The notes beneath the pieces were generated by a model that was given only the letters and a program-made list of their open reading frames with translations, searched no databases and was not told the DNA's origin. The translations under genes and the position numbers were made by a program. A stretch of DNA of 52,598 nucleotides, taken from contig JAKLKR010000010.1 of NCBI GenBank assembly GCA_023150565.1, forward strand, positions 1 through 52,598, given 5' to 3'. Below, one piece after another: positions 1-8,859 of this stretch. The stretch comes from Planctomycetota bacterium (GTDB lineage: Bacteria; Planctomycetota; UBA11346). Every line of letters begins with the position of its first letter. The stretch's first letter is position 1.

Positions 1-459
1 GACACGGCGGCGGCGCAGCGGCACCTCGCCACCCTGGTGGAGGCCCACCGGCGGGCCACCGCCGCCGGCATCGGCTCCTTCGCCCTCGACCGCGAGGTGC
101 TCGGCCACCGCCTGGCGGTGGCCGCCGCCAGCGGCGACCTGCCCGCGCTCGGGCAGGCGCTGGCCGAGGTCGCCGAGCGCGACGACCGCCGGCTCACCGA
201 GCTCAGCGCCGCCGCCCTCGGCCGCTACGCGGGCAGGGCCGGGCCGCAGGCGCGCGCCGCCGCCCTGGCGGCCTGGCAGCGGCAGGTGGACCGCCAGCCG
301 TACTACCTCGAGGTGGCCTGGGCGGCGCTCGCCGCCGAGGACGCCGGCACCGCCGGCGCGGCCGCCGACTGGGCCCTGGCGCGCTTCCCCGGCGATGCGG
401 CGGTGGCGGCCGAGCACGCGCTCATCCGGCGCATGGCCGCCGCCATCCCCGCCCGCTGA
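1..459 (+). CDS. C-terminal fragment of an Ala-rich helical-repeat (TPR-like) protein
   Basis: The reading frame is open from the first base of the window and ends in TGA at 457-459, so only about 152 C-terminal residues are visible and the start lies outside. The translation is almost all helix-forming Ala, Leu, Arg and Glu, in pairs of amphipathic segments. The last stretch, with a LARFPGDAAVAAEHAL pattern, looks like a tetratricopeptide-type helix-turn-helix. No catalytic motif is visible. It may be a scaffold or protein-binding domain, but I do not recognise the family. The stop codon abuts the stop of the convergent histidine kinase gene with no gap. Confidence 0.55.
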   Translation, partial: DTAAAQRHLATLVEAHRRATAAGIGSFALDREVLGHRLAVAAASGDLPALGQALAEVAERDDRRLTELSAAALGRYAGRAGPQARAAALAAWQRQVDRQPYYLEVAWAALAAEDAGTAGAAADWALARFPGDAAVAAEHALIRRMAAAIPAR

Positions 460-2115
460 TCAGGGGCGTGCCGCCAGCGCCGCCGCCACCGCGGCGGCGA
501 ACTCGGCGGCGGTGTAGGGCTTGGGCAGCAGGGCGGCGAAGCCGGCGCTGCGCGCCTGCTCCTCGACCAGCTCGGGGGCGTGGCCGCTCGACAGCACCCC
601 CATCACCGCGCCATCGGCGGCACGCACCAGCGGCATGGTGGCGAGGCCGCCCAGCCCGCCCGGCACGGTGAGGTCGAGCAGGGCGAGGTCGTAGGAGCGC
701 CCGGCCGCCGCCGCCGTGCGCACCGCCGCCACCGCCGCCGCCCCGTCGGCGACCGCGTCCACGCTCCAGCCCAGCGCCACCAGCAGGTCGACCGCGATCG
801 CGCGCACGGTGGCATCGTCGTCCATCACCAGGGCGCGCCCGCCCCCGGGCGGGGCGGCGGCGGGGGCGGCCTCGGCCGGCGCCGGCTGGCAGGCGGCGGC
901 GGGCAGCAGCACGGTGAACACCGTGCCCACCCCCGGCTCGGATTCGACCGCGATGCGGCCGTAGTGGCGCTCGACGATGGCGCGGCAGGTGGCCAGGCCG
1001 ATGCCGCTGCCGGCGGGCTTGGTGGTGAACCAGGGATCGAAGATGCGCGCCAGGTCCTCGGCGGCGATGCCGCAGCCGTGGTCGGCGACCAGCAGCTCGC
1101 AATAGCGGCCTGGCGGCGCGGGGTCCGCCCCGCCGCCGGCCAGCTCGCGGTTGCGCAGGGCCAGCCTCACCTCGCTGCCGGGGCGGCTGGCCTGCACGGC
1201 GTTGATCACCAGGTTCTGCACCACCTGGGCGATCTCGCCGCCATCGACCTCGGCCGGCCACAGCCCGGGCTGGGCGTCGATCCGGCAGCGCACCGCCGAA
1301 CCGCGCGCCGCCAGCTCGGCGGCGTCGCCCACCAGCTCGGCCAGGCCACCGGTGGTGCGCCGCGCCGGCTCGCCGCCACGCGAGGCTCCGAGCAGCTGGC
1401 GCAGCAGCGCCGCCGCGCGCAGGGCGGCGCGCTCGGCCTGGCCGAGCAGGCTGGCCGCGGCCGCGGCCTCGCCCGCCTCCTGGCGGCGGCGGGCGAGGGT
1501 GATGCCGCCGAGCATGCCGGTGAGCAGGTTGTTGACGTCGTGGGCGATGCCGCCCGTCAGCACCCCCAGGCGGTCGAGGCGGTCGCTGCGCCGCATCAGC
1601 TCGTCGAGCCGGCGACGCTCCTCCTCGGCTGCGCGCCGGGCGCCGAGATCGCGCCCGATCATGCACCACAGCCGCCGGCCGTCGGCGGGCAGGGGCGAGA
1701 ACGAGACCTCCTTCAGCAGCAGGCGGCCGTCCCGGTGGCGCATGGCCAGCTCGACCGGCCCGGCGGGGGCGCCATCCCGCGCCAGCACCTCGACCAGGTC
1801 GCGCCCGTCCCCCAGCCAGGCGCGCAGGCGCACGCCCGCCAGCCCGGCGCCGCTCTCGCCCACCCCCGCCAGCGCGGCCGGGTTGGCGTAGGCGATGCAG
1901 CCGTTTCCATCGACCAGCAGCAGTTCGTCGTGGAGCAGCTCGGCGGCCTGGCGGAAGCGCTCCAGTTCGGACCGCCGACGACGACCACCCTCGGGATGGG
2001 GGTCGTGGGCATGGCCGGAACCATGCGGAGGTGCTCCCGCCGGGTGAGGAGCTGTGCGCAGACGATCGGACGGACTGGCTGACACGAGTCCTGCCAGCTT
2101 GGAAGCCACGCGCAT
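460..2115 (-). CDS. hybrid sensor histidine kinase (PAS, HisKA, HATPase, receiver)
   Basis: 551 residues, apparently cytoplasmic (no membrane segment). A PAS-like sensor spans about residues 50-165. The H-box is GGIAHDVNNLL with phospho-acceptor His192. The N-box is NLVINAVQAS (about 301-310), followed by VADHGCGI, the PWFTT F-box and GSGIGLATC. A receiver domain fills about 428-548, with the acidic pocket MDDD (431-434), phospho-acceptor Asp481 (LLDLTVPG) and Lys532 (LPKPY). This is the hybrid layout in which the kinase can pass phosphate to its own receiver. No separate response regulator is next to it. The start at 2115 is uncertain because no strong ribosome site precedes it. A perfect TATAAT lies about 60 bases upstream. 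It follows another histidine kinase gene on the same strand. Confidence 0.9.
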   Translation of the reverse strand: MRVASKLAGLVSASPSDRLRTAPHPAGAPPHGSGHAHDPHPEGGRRRRSELERFRQAAELLHDELLLVDGNGCIAYANPAALAGVGESGAGLAGVRLRAWLGDGRDLVEVLARDGAPAGPVELAMRHRDGRLLLKEVSFSPLPADGRRLWCMIGRDLGARRAAEEERRRLDELMRRSDRLDRLGVLTGGIAHDVNNLLTGMLGGITLARRRQEAGEAAAAASLLGQAERAALRAAALLRQLLGASRGGEPARRTTGGLAELVGDAAELAARGSAVRCRIDAQPGLWPAEVDGGEIAQVVQNLVINAVQASRPGSEVRLALRNRELAGGGADPAPPGRYCELLVADHGCGIAAEDLARIFDPWFTTKPAGSGIGLATCRAIVERHYGRIAVESEPGVGTVFTVLLPAAACQPAPAEAAPAAAPPGGGRALVMDDDATVRAIAVDLLVALGWSVDAVADGAAAVAAVRTAAAAGRSYDLALLDLTVPGGLGGLATMPLVRAADGAVMGVLSSGHAPELVEEQARSAGFAALLPKPYTAAEFAAAVAAALAARP

Positions 2116-2169
2116 GCTTCACCACCAGCGCCATCGTCCCGCGGGCTGCGTTGTCAGTCATGCATGGAA

Positions 2170-2205
2170 CGGGGCAATTATAGCGATATTATCACAATAC
2201 TAGTC
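2170..2205 (-). promoter_or_regulatory. candidate promoter for the hybrid histidine kinase
   Basis: The 102-base gap between the two kinase genes holds a marked AT-rich patch. Read on the minus strand it contains a perfect TATAAT at 2182-2177, preceded by a GTGACTAGTATTGTGATAA stretch. No good -35 hexamer sits at 17 bases; GTGACT or TGACTA at 18-19 bases is the best match. In such GC-rich DNA an exact -10 hexamer is notable. It would let the downstream kinase be transcribed independently of the upstream one. Confidence 0.4.
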
Positions 2206-2217
2206 ACCCCGGGAGGC

Positions 2218-4410
2218 TTACGACATGGGCAGGGTGATGATGAATCCGCTACCCCGGCCCGGCTCCGACTCGATCCTGATGACGCCACCCAGGCCCTGCA
2301 CCACCCGCTGCACGATGGCCAGGCCGAGCCCGGTGCCGCGACCTGGGCCCTTGGTGGTGAAGAACGGTTCCAGGCAGCGCGCACGGGTGGCGGCGTCCAT
2401 ACCCTCGCCGGTGTCGCGTACCTCGAGCCGCACGCGCACGGCGCTGCCGCTGCCGGCCTGCTCGATCTGCACCGCGACCTGGATGCGACCGCCCTCGGGC
2501 ATGGCATCGCGGGCGTTGACCACCAGGTTCATCAGCACCTGGTCGAGCTCGGAGGGCACTGCGCGCAGCCGCACCGGGCAGGCAGGCAGGTCGTATTCGA
2601 TCGCCACCGCCGGTCCGGCCAGCCGGCGCAGCAGGTCGCCGGCGCGGTGGATGCGCGCCACCAGGTCGACCTCCTCGGTGTCCTGGCGGCCGAGGCGGGC
2701 GAAGGTGAGCAGCTGGCGCGCCAGCTCGGAGGCGCGCTGGGCGGCATCATGGGCTGCCGACAGCCCGCGCCGCTGCGAACCGTCGGGCATGCCGCTGAGC
2801 AGCAGTTCGGAATGGCCGATCACCACCGTGAGCAGGTTGTTGAAGTCGTGCGCCACCCCGCCGGCGACCGTGCCCAGGGCCTCGAGCCGGCGCGCGCGCT
2901 CGAGGTCGGCCTCCAGCCGGCGGCGCTCGGTGAGATCGACCACCGCCGCGCACACCAGCGAGCCGCCCTGGTGCTTGAGCCGCACCGCCGACACCAGCAC
3001 CGGCACGGTGCGGCCGTCGAGGCTCACCAGCTCCTTCTCGTAGGGGTCGCAGCGTCCATCGCGGGCGATCGCCTGGGCGGCGGCGAGATCGGCCTCGATC
3101 CACGCCGGCGGGGTCAGGCGGCGCCAGCTGAGCAGGCCGGCCTCGACCTCGTCGCCCTGGGCCCCGGCCAGTTCGAGCAGGCGCGGGTTGGCCGCGTGCA
3201 GGATGCCCTCGCCGTCGTACAGGCCGAGCCCCACCGGGCTGGCGTCGAAGAGGTGGCGGAAGCGCTCCTCGCCCAGGCGCGCCAGCTCCTCGGCCTGGCG
3301 CCGCTCAACGATCTCGGCGCGCAGGCTGGCGTTGGCCTCGCCCAGCTCGGCGGTGCGCGCGCGCACGCGCTCCTCCAGCCCGGTGTTGGCGCGGTTGAGA
3401 CGCACATAGAGGCGGTGGTTGGCCAGGGCCCCGGCAAGCAGGCGCGCCAGCACCAGCAGCAGGGTGGCTGACATGCCCAGGGAGCCCAGCCCATCCGGCC
3501 GGCCGGCTCCCCCCAGCGCCACCGCCACCCAGGCGGCGGCCAGCGCAACCCAGCCCACCAGCAGCGGGCCCACGATGGGATGGCGTTGGCCGGCGGCGAC
3601 CGGCAACGGCCCCGCGGGCAGGGCGCCGCGCCGGGCCGCCGCCACCACCGCCAGCCCGTTAGCGGCGGCCCAGCCCATGCCCAGCCAGTTGTCCTCCTCA
3701 TAGGTTCCCGCCAGCAGCTGCCGGCCGTAGATCAGGTCGATGACGATCATCACCGCCATGGCCAGGGCCAGCCAGCGGCAGACCTCGGTGCCGCCGGGAT
3801 CGCGCCGGCTGACCAGCAGGGCCAGCACCCCCCACAGTCCGAGCAGGTCTCCGACCGGATAGGCCAGGGCCAGGGCGATCGCGAATCCACCCTCATGGCC
3901 GCCCCCGGCCAGGGCCGGGCGCACCAGCGATTCCCACAGCACCGTGGCGGTGCCGGTGATGATGATGGCGGCGTCCAAGGCCAGGGTCCGGCGTTCACCT
4001 GGTCGTGGACGCCGGCGCGGGAGAAGCAGCACCGCAGCCAGGAACAGTGGATAGTACAGCAGATAGAACAGATCCGGCAGACCGACCTGCTGGCCCCAGC
4101 CGGTGAGCCCGAAGAGGAGGAACAGACCGTCGCCCACCGCCCAGGCGACATAGGCGACGGCAAGCAGCCGCCAGGGCAGGTGGTTGCCACCGGCGGCCTG
4201 CTGCTGCCGGGCCGCCCACCAGCAGGCTGCCGCCGCCACCGCCGCCTGCAGCCACTCCGCCAGATTGGCCAGCAGCGAGCGCAGTTCGCCGGCTGGCAGA
4301 TGGTGGGCGGCCATGCGCAGCGCCAGCAGAGCGGCCGCAGCCAGGGCCCAGGGCAGCCAGGCCCGGCTCCGCCCGCCCTCATCGCATGCCAATGGTTCCA
4401 TTCTCACCAT
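2218..4410 (-). CDS. membrane-bound PAS sensor histidine kinase
   Basis: 730 residues. The N-terminal ~330 residues form a multi-span membrane domain, with hydrophobic stretches rich in Leu and Ala and a YLLYYPLFLAAVLLLP segment. A coiled-coil linker follows (about 335-375, RVRARTAELGEANASL), then a PAS domain (about 380-500, FDASPVGLGLYDGEG). The H-box GGVAHDFNNLL has His521, and the HATPase core has LVVNARDAM, RDTGEGMD, PFFTTKG and GTGLGLAI. There is no receiver domain. It probably senses a membrane or small-molecule signal and phosphorylates a regulator encoded elsewhere. The start MVRM has two possible ATG codons (4410 and 4401); neither has a strong ribosome site. It is divergent from topA across 68 bases. 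Confidence 0.9.
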   Translation of the reverse strand: MVRMEPLACDEGGRSRAWLPWALAAAALLALRMAAHHLPAGELRSLLANLAEWLQAAVAAAACWWAARQQQAAGGNHLPWRLLAVAYVAWAVGDGLFLLFGLTGWGQQVGLPDLFYLLYYPLFLAAVLLLPRRRPRPGERRTLALDAAIIITGTATVLWESLVRPALAGGGHEGGFAIALALAYPVGDLLGLWGVLALLVSRRDPGGTEVCRWLALAMAVMIVIDLIYGRQLLAGTYEEDNWLGMGWAAANGLAVVAAARRGALPAGPLPVAAGQRHPIVGPLLVGWVALAAAWVAVALGGAGRPDGLGSLGMSATLLLVLARLLAGALANHRLYVRLNRANTGLEERVRARTAELGEANASLRAEIVERRQAEELARLGEERFRHLFDASPVGLGLYDGEGILHAANPRLLELAGAQGDEVEAGLLSWRRLTPPAWIEADLAAAQAIARDGRCDPYEKELVSLDGRTVPVLVSAVRLKHQGGSLVCAAVVDLTERRRLEADLERARRLEALGTVAGGVAHDFNNLLTVVIGHSELLLSGMPDGSQRRGLSAAHDAAQRASELARQLLTFARLGRQDTEEVDLVARIHRAGDLLRRLAGPAVAIEYDLPACPVRLRAVPSELDQVLMNLVVNARDAMPEGGRIQVAVQIEQAGSGSAVRVRLEVRDTGEGMDAATRARCLEPFFTTKGPGRGTGLGLAIVQRVVQGLGGVIRIESEPGRGSGFIITLPMS

Positions 4411-4478
4411 GATACCATGGGTTCGTCCCGGTGCGCAAGGGCGAGTGACAGGCCGGGCCGCCCCCTACCCTTGCCACC

Positions 4479-6281
4479 GTGCACCTGGTCATCGTCGAGT
4501 CGCCCAACAAGACCCAGAAGATCCGCGGCTTCCTGGGCCCTAACTACCGGGTTGCGGCCAGCTTCGGCCATGTCCGCGACCTGCCCCTGAGCGGCGACCT
4601 GGCGGTGGCCTTCCGCGACGGCCGGGTCGAGCCGCGCTACCTGCCGCTGGAGAAGGCCCAGCGCGCCATCGCCGAGCTGACCCGCCTGGCGGGCGAGGCG
4701 GAATCGGTGCTGCTCGCCACCGACCCCGACCGCGAGGGCGAAGCGATCGCCTGGCACATCGCCCAGATCCTCGCCCGGCCCTGCCGGCGGGTGACCTTCC
4801 AGGCCATCACCGCCCCCGCGGTCAAGGCGGCGATGGCCGCCCCGCGCGAGCTCGACCAGCACCTGATCGACGCCCAGCAGGCGCGCCGGGTGCTGGACCG
4901 GGTGGTGGGCTGGGTGGTCAGCCCGACCCTGCGCCGGGTGGGCAAGGAGGCCAAGTCGGCGGGTCGGGTGCAATCGGTGGCGCTGCGCATCGTCGCCGAG
5001 CGCGAGCGCGAGATCGCCGCCTTCGACCAGAAGGACTACCTGGTGCTGCGCGCCAAGCTGGAGCGCAGCGGCACCCGCCCGGCCTTCACCGCCGAGCTGC
5101 TGCAGTGGAAGGGCGAGCCCCTCGGCCAGCGCCTGACCGACGCCGCGGTGGCGGAGAAGACGGTGGAATGGTGCAAGCGCCAGGAATGGCGGGTGCAGGG
5201 CTGCGACCGCCGCGAACGCACGGTGAACCCGCCGCCCCCCTTCACCACCGCCACCGTGCAGCAGGCCGCCTCGGTGCGCCTGGGGGTCGACCCCGACGCC
5301 ACCATGAAGCTGCTGCAGCAGCTGTTCGAGGACGGCCACATCACCTACCACCGCACCGACAGCACCGCCCTGGCGCCCGAGGCGCTGGCGGCGGCGCGCA
5401 CGGTGATCGCGCGCGACTTCCCCCCGGCCTACCTGCCGGCCCAGCCGGTCATCCACGCCACCAAGGCGGCCAACGCCCAGGAGGCGCACGAGGCCATCCG
5501 CCCCACCCACGCCGAGGACTCGCCGCGCATCGAGGGCAAGGCCGGCGAGCTCTACCAGCTCATCCGCGACCGCTTCATCGCCTGCCAGATGGCGTCCGGG
5601 CGCGACCAGCTCACCGTCATCGACGTGGCCTGCGCCCCCGACGGCTTCGCCCTGCCCGACGGCCGCCGGGTGCCGATGGGGATCTTCCAGGCCAAGGGCA
5701 AGGTGGTGCTGTTCGACGGCTGGCGGCGCTGCACCGGCGGCGACGCCACCGAGGAGGTCAGGCCGAAGAAGCGCGGCCGCCCGGCCAAGGACGCCGAGGA
5801 GCCCGAGGAGGCCGAGGCCGAGCTGCCCCTGCTCGACCCCGGCGACCTGCTCGCGCTGCTCGACCTGGTGGCCAAGGAGAAGCGCACCAAGCCGCCGCCG
5901 CGCTACACCCAGGCCAGCCTGATCAAGGCGCTCGAACGCGACGGCATCGGCCGCCCCTCGACCTACGCCGCGATCATGAGCACCATCCTGGCGCGCGGCT
6001 ACGTCACCGAGGAGAAGCGCAAGCTGCACGCCAGCGAGCTGGGCCTGAAGGTGTGCGACTTCCTGGTGCGGCACTTCGCCGGCAACTTCATCGAGCGCGC
6101 CTACACCGCCCAGATGGAGTCCCGTCTCGACGGCATCGCCCGTGGCGAGCGCGCCTGGCAGGCCGAGGTCACCGCCGAGGCCTTCGCCATCCGCGACCTC
6201 GCGCGCAAGGCCGGGCTGTGGTACGACCCGCTGGCGGAGAAGCCGGCGGCACCGGCGCCTCCGACGGAGGGCGGCGGCTAG
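4479..6281 (+). CDS. topA: type IA DNA topoisomerase I, short form
   Basis: 600 residues. It relaxes negatively supercoiled DNA by cutting one strand. The TOPRIM start LVIVESPNKTQKI is at residues 3-15, with the metal-binding cluster ATDPDREGEA (Asp82, Asp84, Glu86). AKSAGRVQSVALRIV is conserved in family members. The catalytic tyrosine is Tyr290 in ITYHRTDS. The C-terminal core signature GIGRPSTYAAIMSTI is present. The usual C-terminal zinc-ribbon domains are absent: the protein stops soon after the core, whereas E. coli TopA is about 865 residues. An insert of charged residues (RPKKRGRPAKD) around 426-452 is unusual. The start is GTG at 4479, chosen because the fold begins two residues later; no clear ribosome site is seen. 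It could be the main TopA or a paralogue. Confidence 0.93.
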   Translation: MHLVIVESPNKTQKIRGFLGPNYRVAASFGHVRDLPLSGDLAVAFRDGRVEPRYLPLEKAQRAIAELTRLAGEAESVLLATDPDREGEAIAWHIAQILARPCRRVTFQAITAPAVKAAMAAPRELDQHLIDAQQARRVLDRVVGWVVSPTLRRVGKEAKSAGRVQSVALRIVAEREREIAAFDQKDYLVLRAKLERSGTRPAFTAELLQWKGEPLGQRLTDAAVAEKTVEWCKRQEWRVQGCDRRERTVNPPPPFTTATVQQAASVRLGVDPDATMKLLQQLFEDGHITYHRTDSTALAPEALAAARTVIARDFPPAYLPAQPVIHATKAANAQEAHEAIRPTHAEDSPRIEGKAGELYQLIRDRFIACQMASGRDQLTVIDVACAPDGFALPDGRRVPMGIFQAKGKVVLFDGWRRCTGGDATEEVRPKKRGRPAKDAEEPEEAEAELPLLDPGDLLALLDLVAKEKRTKPPPRYTQASLIKALERDGIGRPSTYAAIMSTILARGYVTEEKRKLHASELGLKVCDFLVRHFAGNFIERAYTAQMESRLDGIARGERAWQAEVTAEAFAIRDLARKAGLWYDPLAEKPAAPAPPTEGGG

Positions 6282-6351
6282 CGCCCTGCCAGCGCCGGCC
6301 CATGCGCATTCCGCGCTGGCATCGCCGCGCCACCGCCGTCGAGTGCCGCCC

Positions 6352-7428
6352 ATGAGCCCCGCCCCGCGCTGGACCTGGATCGTGCCGGCGGCCGCCCTGC
6401 TCGCGCTCGGCCTCGGCATGGCGCTGCCGCCGGGCTGGCCCACCGCCCTGCTCTGCCTGCCGGCGCTGATCGCCGCGGTGCTGGCGGCGGTGCACCACGC
6501 CGAGGTGGTCGCCCACCGCGTCGGCGAGCCCTTCGGCACCCTGGTGCTGGCCCTGGCCATCACCGTGATCGAGGTGGCGCTGATCCTCTCGGTGATGGTC
6601 GGCGGCGACCCCGCCCAGGCCGGCCTGGCACGCGACACCATCTACGCCACCGTGATGATCATCTGCAACGGGGTGGTCGGGCTGTGCCTGCTGGTTGGCG
6701 CCCTGCGCCACCACCAGCAGGCCTTCCGCGTCGACGGCACCCACGCCGCCTTCGCCGCCCTCATCGCCCTTTCCGGGCTGACCCTGGTGCTGCCCTCGTT
6801 CACCACCAGCAGCGCCGGCCCCACCTATTCGCCGGCCCAGCTGGCCTTCGCCGCCGGCGCCTCGCTGACGCTGTGGGCGGTGTTCGTGTTCGGCCAGACG
6901 GTGCGCCACCGCGACTACTTCCTGCCGGTGGGGGCCGAGGGCGAGGCCGACGCCCACGCCGAACGGCCCTCGGTGCGGCGAGCCTGGGCCAGCCTGGGCC
7001 TGCTGGTCGCCACCCTGGTGGCGGTGGTGGGCCTGGCCAAGGTGCTGTCGCCGCTGATCGAGCGCGCGGTGGCGGCGGCGGGGGCGCCGCGCGCGGTGAT
7101 CGGCATCGCCATCGCCATGCTGGTGCTGCTGCCCGAGACCTGGGCGGCGATCCGCGCCGCGCTCGCCAACCGCCTGCAGACCAGCCTCAACCTCGCCTAC
7201 GGCTCGGCGCTGGCGAGCATCGGCCTGACCATCCCGGCGGTGGCGGGCGCCGCCCTGGTGCTGGGCCTGCCGCTCGAGCTCGGCCTGGACGCCAAGGCCC
7301 AGGTCACCCTGCTCATCAGCGTGCTGGTGGGCACCATGACCATGGCCAGCGGCCGCACCAACCTGATCCAGGGCGCGGTGCACCTGGTGCTGTTCGCCGC
7401 CTTCCTGTTCCTGTCGCTGGTCCCCTAG
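6352..7428 (+). CDS. chaA: calcium/cation:proton antiporter, ChaA-type
   Basis: 358 residues in about eleven hydrophobic segments, close to the E. coli ChaA length. The first Ca/CaCA half has the signature GEPFGTLVLALAITVIEVAL. The second half has LPETWAAIRAALANRLQTSL and GSALASIGLTIP. The family exports Ca2+, Na+ or K+ in exchange for protons across the inner membrane. The ATG at 6352 is chosen because the membrane protein begins just after it; upstream in-frame codons are low-complexity. The TAG stop (7426-7428) lies inside the 4-bp CTAG target copied by the adjacent insertion sequence, so the protein is intact. Confidence 0.85.
   Translation: MSPAPRWTWIVPAAALLALGLGMALPPGWPTALLCLPALIAAVLAAVHHAEVVAHRVGEPFGTLVLALAITVIEVALILSVMVGGDPAQAGLARDTIYATVMIICNGVVGLCLLVGALRHHQQAFRVDGTHAAFAALIALSGLTLVLPSFTTSSAGPTYSPAQLAFAAGASLTLWAVFVFGQTVRHRDYFLPVGAEGEADAHAERPSVRRAWASLGLLVATLVAVVGLAKVLSPLIERAVAAAGAPRAVIGIAIAMLVLLPETWAAIRAALANRLQTSLNLAYGSALASIGLTIPAVAGAALVLGLPLELGLDAKAQVTLLISVLVGTMTMASGRTNLIQGAVHLVLFAAFLFLSLVP
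7425..7428. repeat. left copy of the IS target-site duplication, CTAG
   Basis: CTAG occurs directly outside both ends of the insertion sequence (7425-7428 and 8860-8863). It fits the 4-bp YTAR target preference described for the IS701 family. This copy contains the TAG stop of the antiporter gene. Confidence 0.85.
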
Positions 7429-7443
7429 TACTACTGTGTCATA
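7429..7443. repeat. left terminal inverted repeat of the IS
   Basis: TACTACTGTGTCATA, an exact inverted match to 8845-8859. Similarity becomes patchy beyond 15 bases. It is the end distal to the transposase start. Confidence 0.9.
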
Positions 7444-7544
7444 TAAGTAAGTGACTCCATCCGCGTCTGTTGGGCTGGCCCATGAGGGTCTGAACGATGA
7501 GGTGTCTGATGGTCCGGATGGAGAATGGCGACCGTCGGTAGGCG

Positions 7545-8822
7545 TCAGTTCGGCGAACCACGCGGCTTTGGCGGGTCGCCTGGTGGCGCCGGGATGAAGG
7601 AAATGGTTTCAGGGGGAAAAAGTCGCGCGCGTTCGGCGGCGATGAATCCATAAGCGGCGATGCACAAGGCGGCGTGGTGGTGGAACCCTCGCCAACTTCT
7701 CCCCTCGAAGTGGTCGATGCCGATCTCATCCTTGAGCTCCTGATAGTCCCGCTCGATCCGCCAGCGCATGTGGATGGTGGCGACAAGCTCTTTCACGGAC
7801 GCCGAGGCTGGCAGGTTGCTGAGGTGGTACTTGGTGGGCGCCGCCTCGGTCTTGGGCCACTCGATCACCAGCCACTCCTCCGGGCGTAGGTCTGAATTCT
7901 CCTGTCGATGCGCCGCCCGGATTCGCAGAGCGGCAAAGCGAGAACGCATGGGCTTGGTGCTGCCTTGGCGCCAGGTGACGGTCTGCCACGCAGAAGCGGG
8001 TAATTCCTGCGCCACGGCCGCAACTGAGATTGGGCGATTCCCGGGCGGCATTCTCCATGCCGTCGGTCTTCTTCCCCGGCCGCTCCATGGCTTGGGGGGC
8101 AACGGCAATCGGCCGCCAGTCCAGACCGTGACCTCGCCGGGAATACCAACGGCATACGTCCGTGCGCGCTGCGCCAAGGCCTCACGAAACTCAGTCACCA
8201 CCCCGTAGCCGGCATCGGCGAGGATCGGAGCCGATGGCACGCCCAATGACTGGAGACGGTCGACCTCGTCCAGGGCGATCTCCCACTTCTTGCGAAAGAT
8301 CACCTCATCGGGAACCCGGGCCTTTTGCCGGCGATCCGTGTCCTTGATCCAGGCCTCGGGCAGGTAGAGGCACCACGCGCCCGGCAGACTGGCGTGGACA
8401 TTGGCCAGTGAGATGGAGACGGCCACCTGGCAGTTATCCTGCTTACCCAGGACACCGCAGTATTGGCGCGAGACACCAACCGAATCTCGGCCCTTCTTGG
8501 GGAATCCCGTGTCATCTATGACCCAGGCCTGAATGCCGCCCAACCGCTGGAAGGTCGGCAAGACCTCACTCCGCACAGCGTCAAGAAGCCGGTTTGCATC
8601 CCATGGGCTCTCGCTGATGAAGTGGTGAAGGGATTGATGCTTGGCTCCCACCGATCCGGGAGACAGACGGGCCGCCATCGGCTCCATGCTCTTGCGTTCG
8701 CCCGGCATCAGAAGGCCGACCAAGTAATCCCGCATCGGGGTATCCCGGTCTGCATGGCCGAGACACCCAGTCAGGCATTTCAGGTAGGCGTGTAGCCGCG
8801 CGAGGCGAGGGTCCTTGGGCAT
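7545..8822 (-). CDS. IS701-family transposase (DDE_5 type)
   Basis: 425 residues. The DDE catalytic triad is recognisable: Asp in AWVIDDTGFPKKG (about residue 103), Asp in PILADAGYG (about 203), and Glu in RWRIERDYQELKDEIGID (about 362). The stretch SVGVSRQYCGVLGKQDNCQV after the first Asp is typical of IS701 and related proteins. The gene is full length and unbroken, beginning with ATG 22 bases inside the right inverted repeat. The protein would cut and paste the element. No second open reading frame or passenger gene is present. Confidence 0.93.
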   Translation of the reverse strand: MPKDPRLARLHAYLKCLTGCLGHADRDTPMRDYLVGLLMPGERKSMEPMAARLSPGSVGAKHQSLHHFISESPWDANRLLDAVRSEVLPTFQRLGGIQAWVIDDTGFPKKGRDSVGVSRQYCGVLGKQDNCQVAVSISLANVHASLPGAWCLYLPEAWIKDTDRRQKARVPDEVIFRKKWEIALDEVDRLQSLGVPSAPILADAGYGVVTEFREALAQRARTYAVGIPGEVTVWTGGRLPLPPKPWSGRGRRPTAWRMPPGNRPISVAAVAQELPASAWQTVTWRQGSTKPMRSRFAALRIRAAHRQENSDLRPEEWLVIEWPKTEAAPTKYHLSNLPASASVKELVATIHMRWRIERDYQELKDEIGIDHFEGRSWRGFHHHAALCIAAYGFIAAERARLFPPETISFIPAPPGDPPKPRGSPN

Positions 8823-8844
8823 GGCCCCCGTATATCACGATTTT

Positions 8845-8859
8845 TATGACACAGTAGTA
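8845..8859. repeat. right terminal inverted repeat of the IS
   Basis: TATGACACAGTAGTA, the exact reverse complement of 7429-7443, followed directly by the second CTAG copy at 8860-8863. That CTAG also provides the TAG stop of the minus-strand xylanase gene (8862-8860). Confidence 0.9.

Larger units (their letters stand above)
7429..8859 (-). mobile_element. complete IS701-family insertion sequence, 1431 bp
   Basis: The element is bounded by perfect 15-bp terminal inverted repeats, TACTACTGTGTCATA at 7429-7443 and its complement at 8845-8859. It is flanked by the direct repeat CTAG. Inside is one intact transposase gene on the minus strand. Size, four-base YTAR duplication and transposase motifs agree with the IS701 family of DDE elements. 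About 100 bases at the left end (7444-7544) are non-coding tail after the transposase stop. The element looks young: ends, duplication and transposase are all intact. Its base composition is visibly less GC-rich than the neighbouring genes. Confidence 0.93.

Noticed and set aside
580..2082. 500-residue plus-strand frame opposite the hybrid histidine kinase
   Set aside because: It is the shadow of a gene with all expected kinase and receiver motifs on the other strand.
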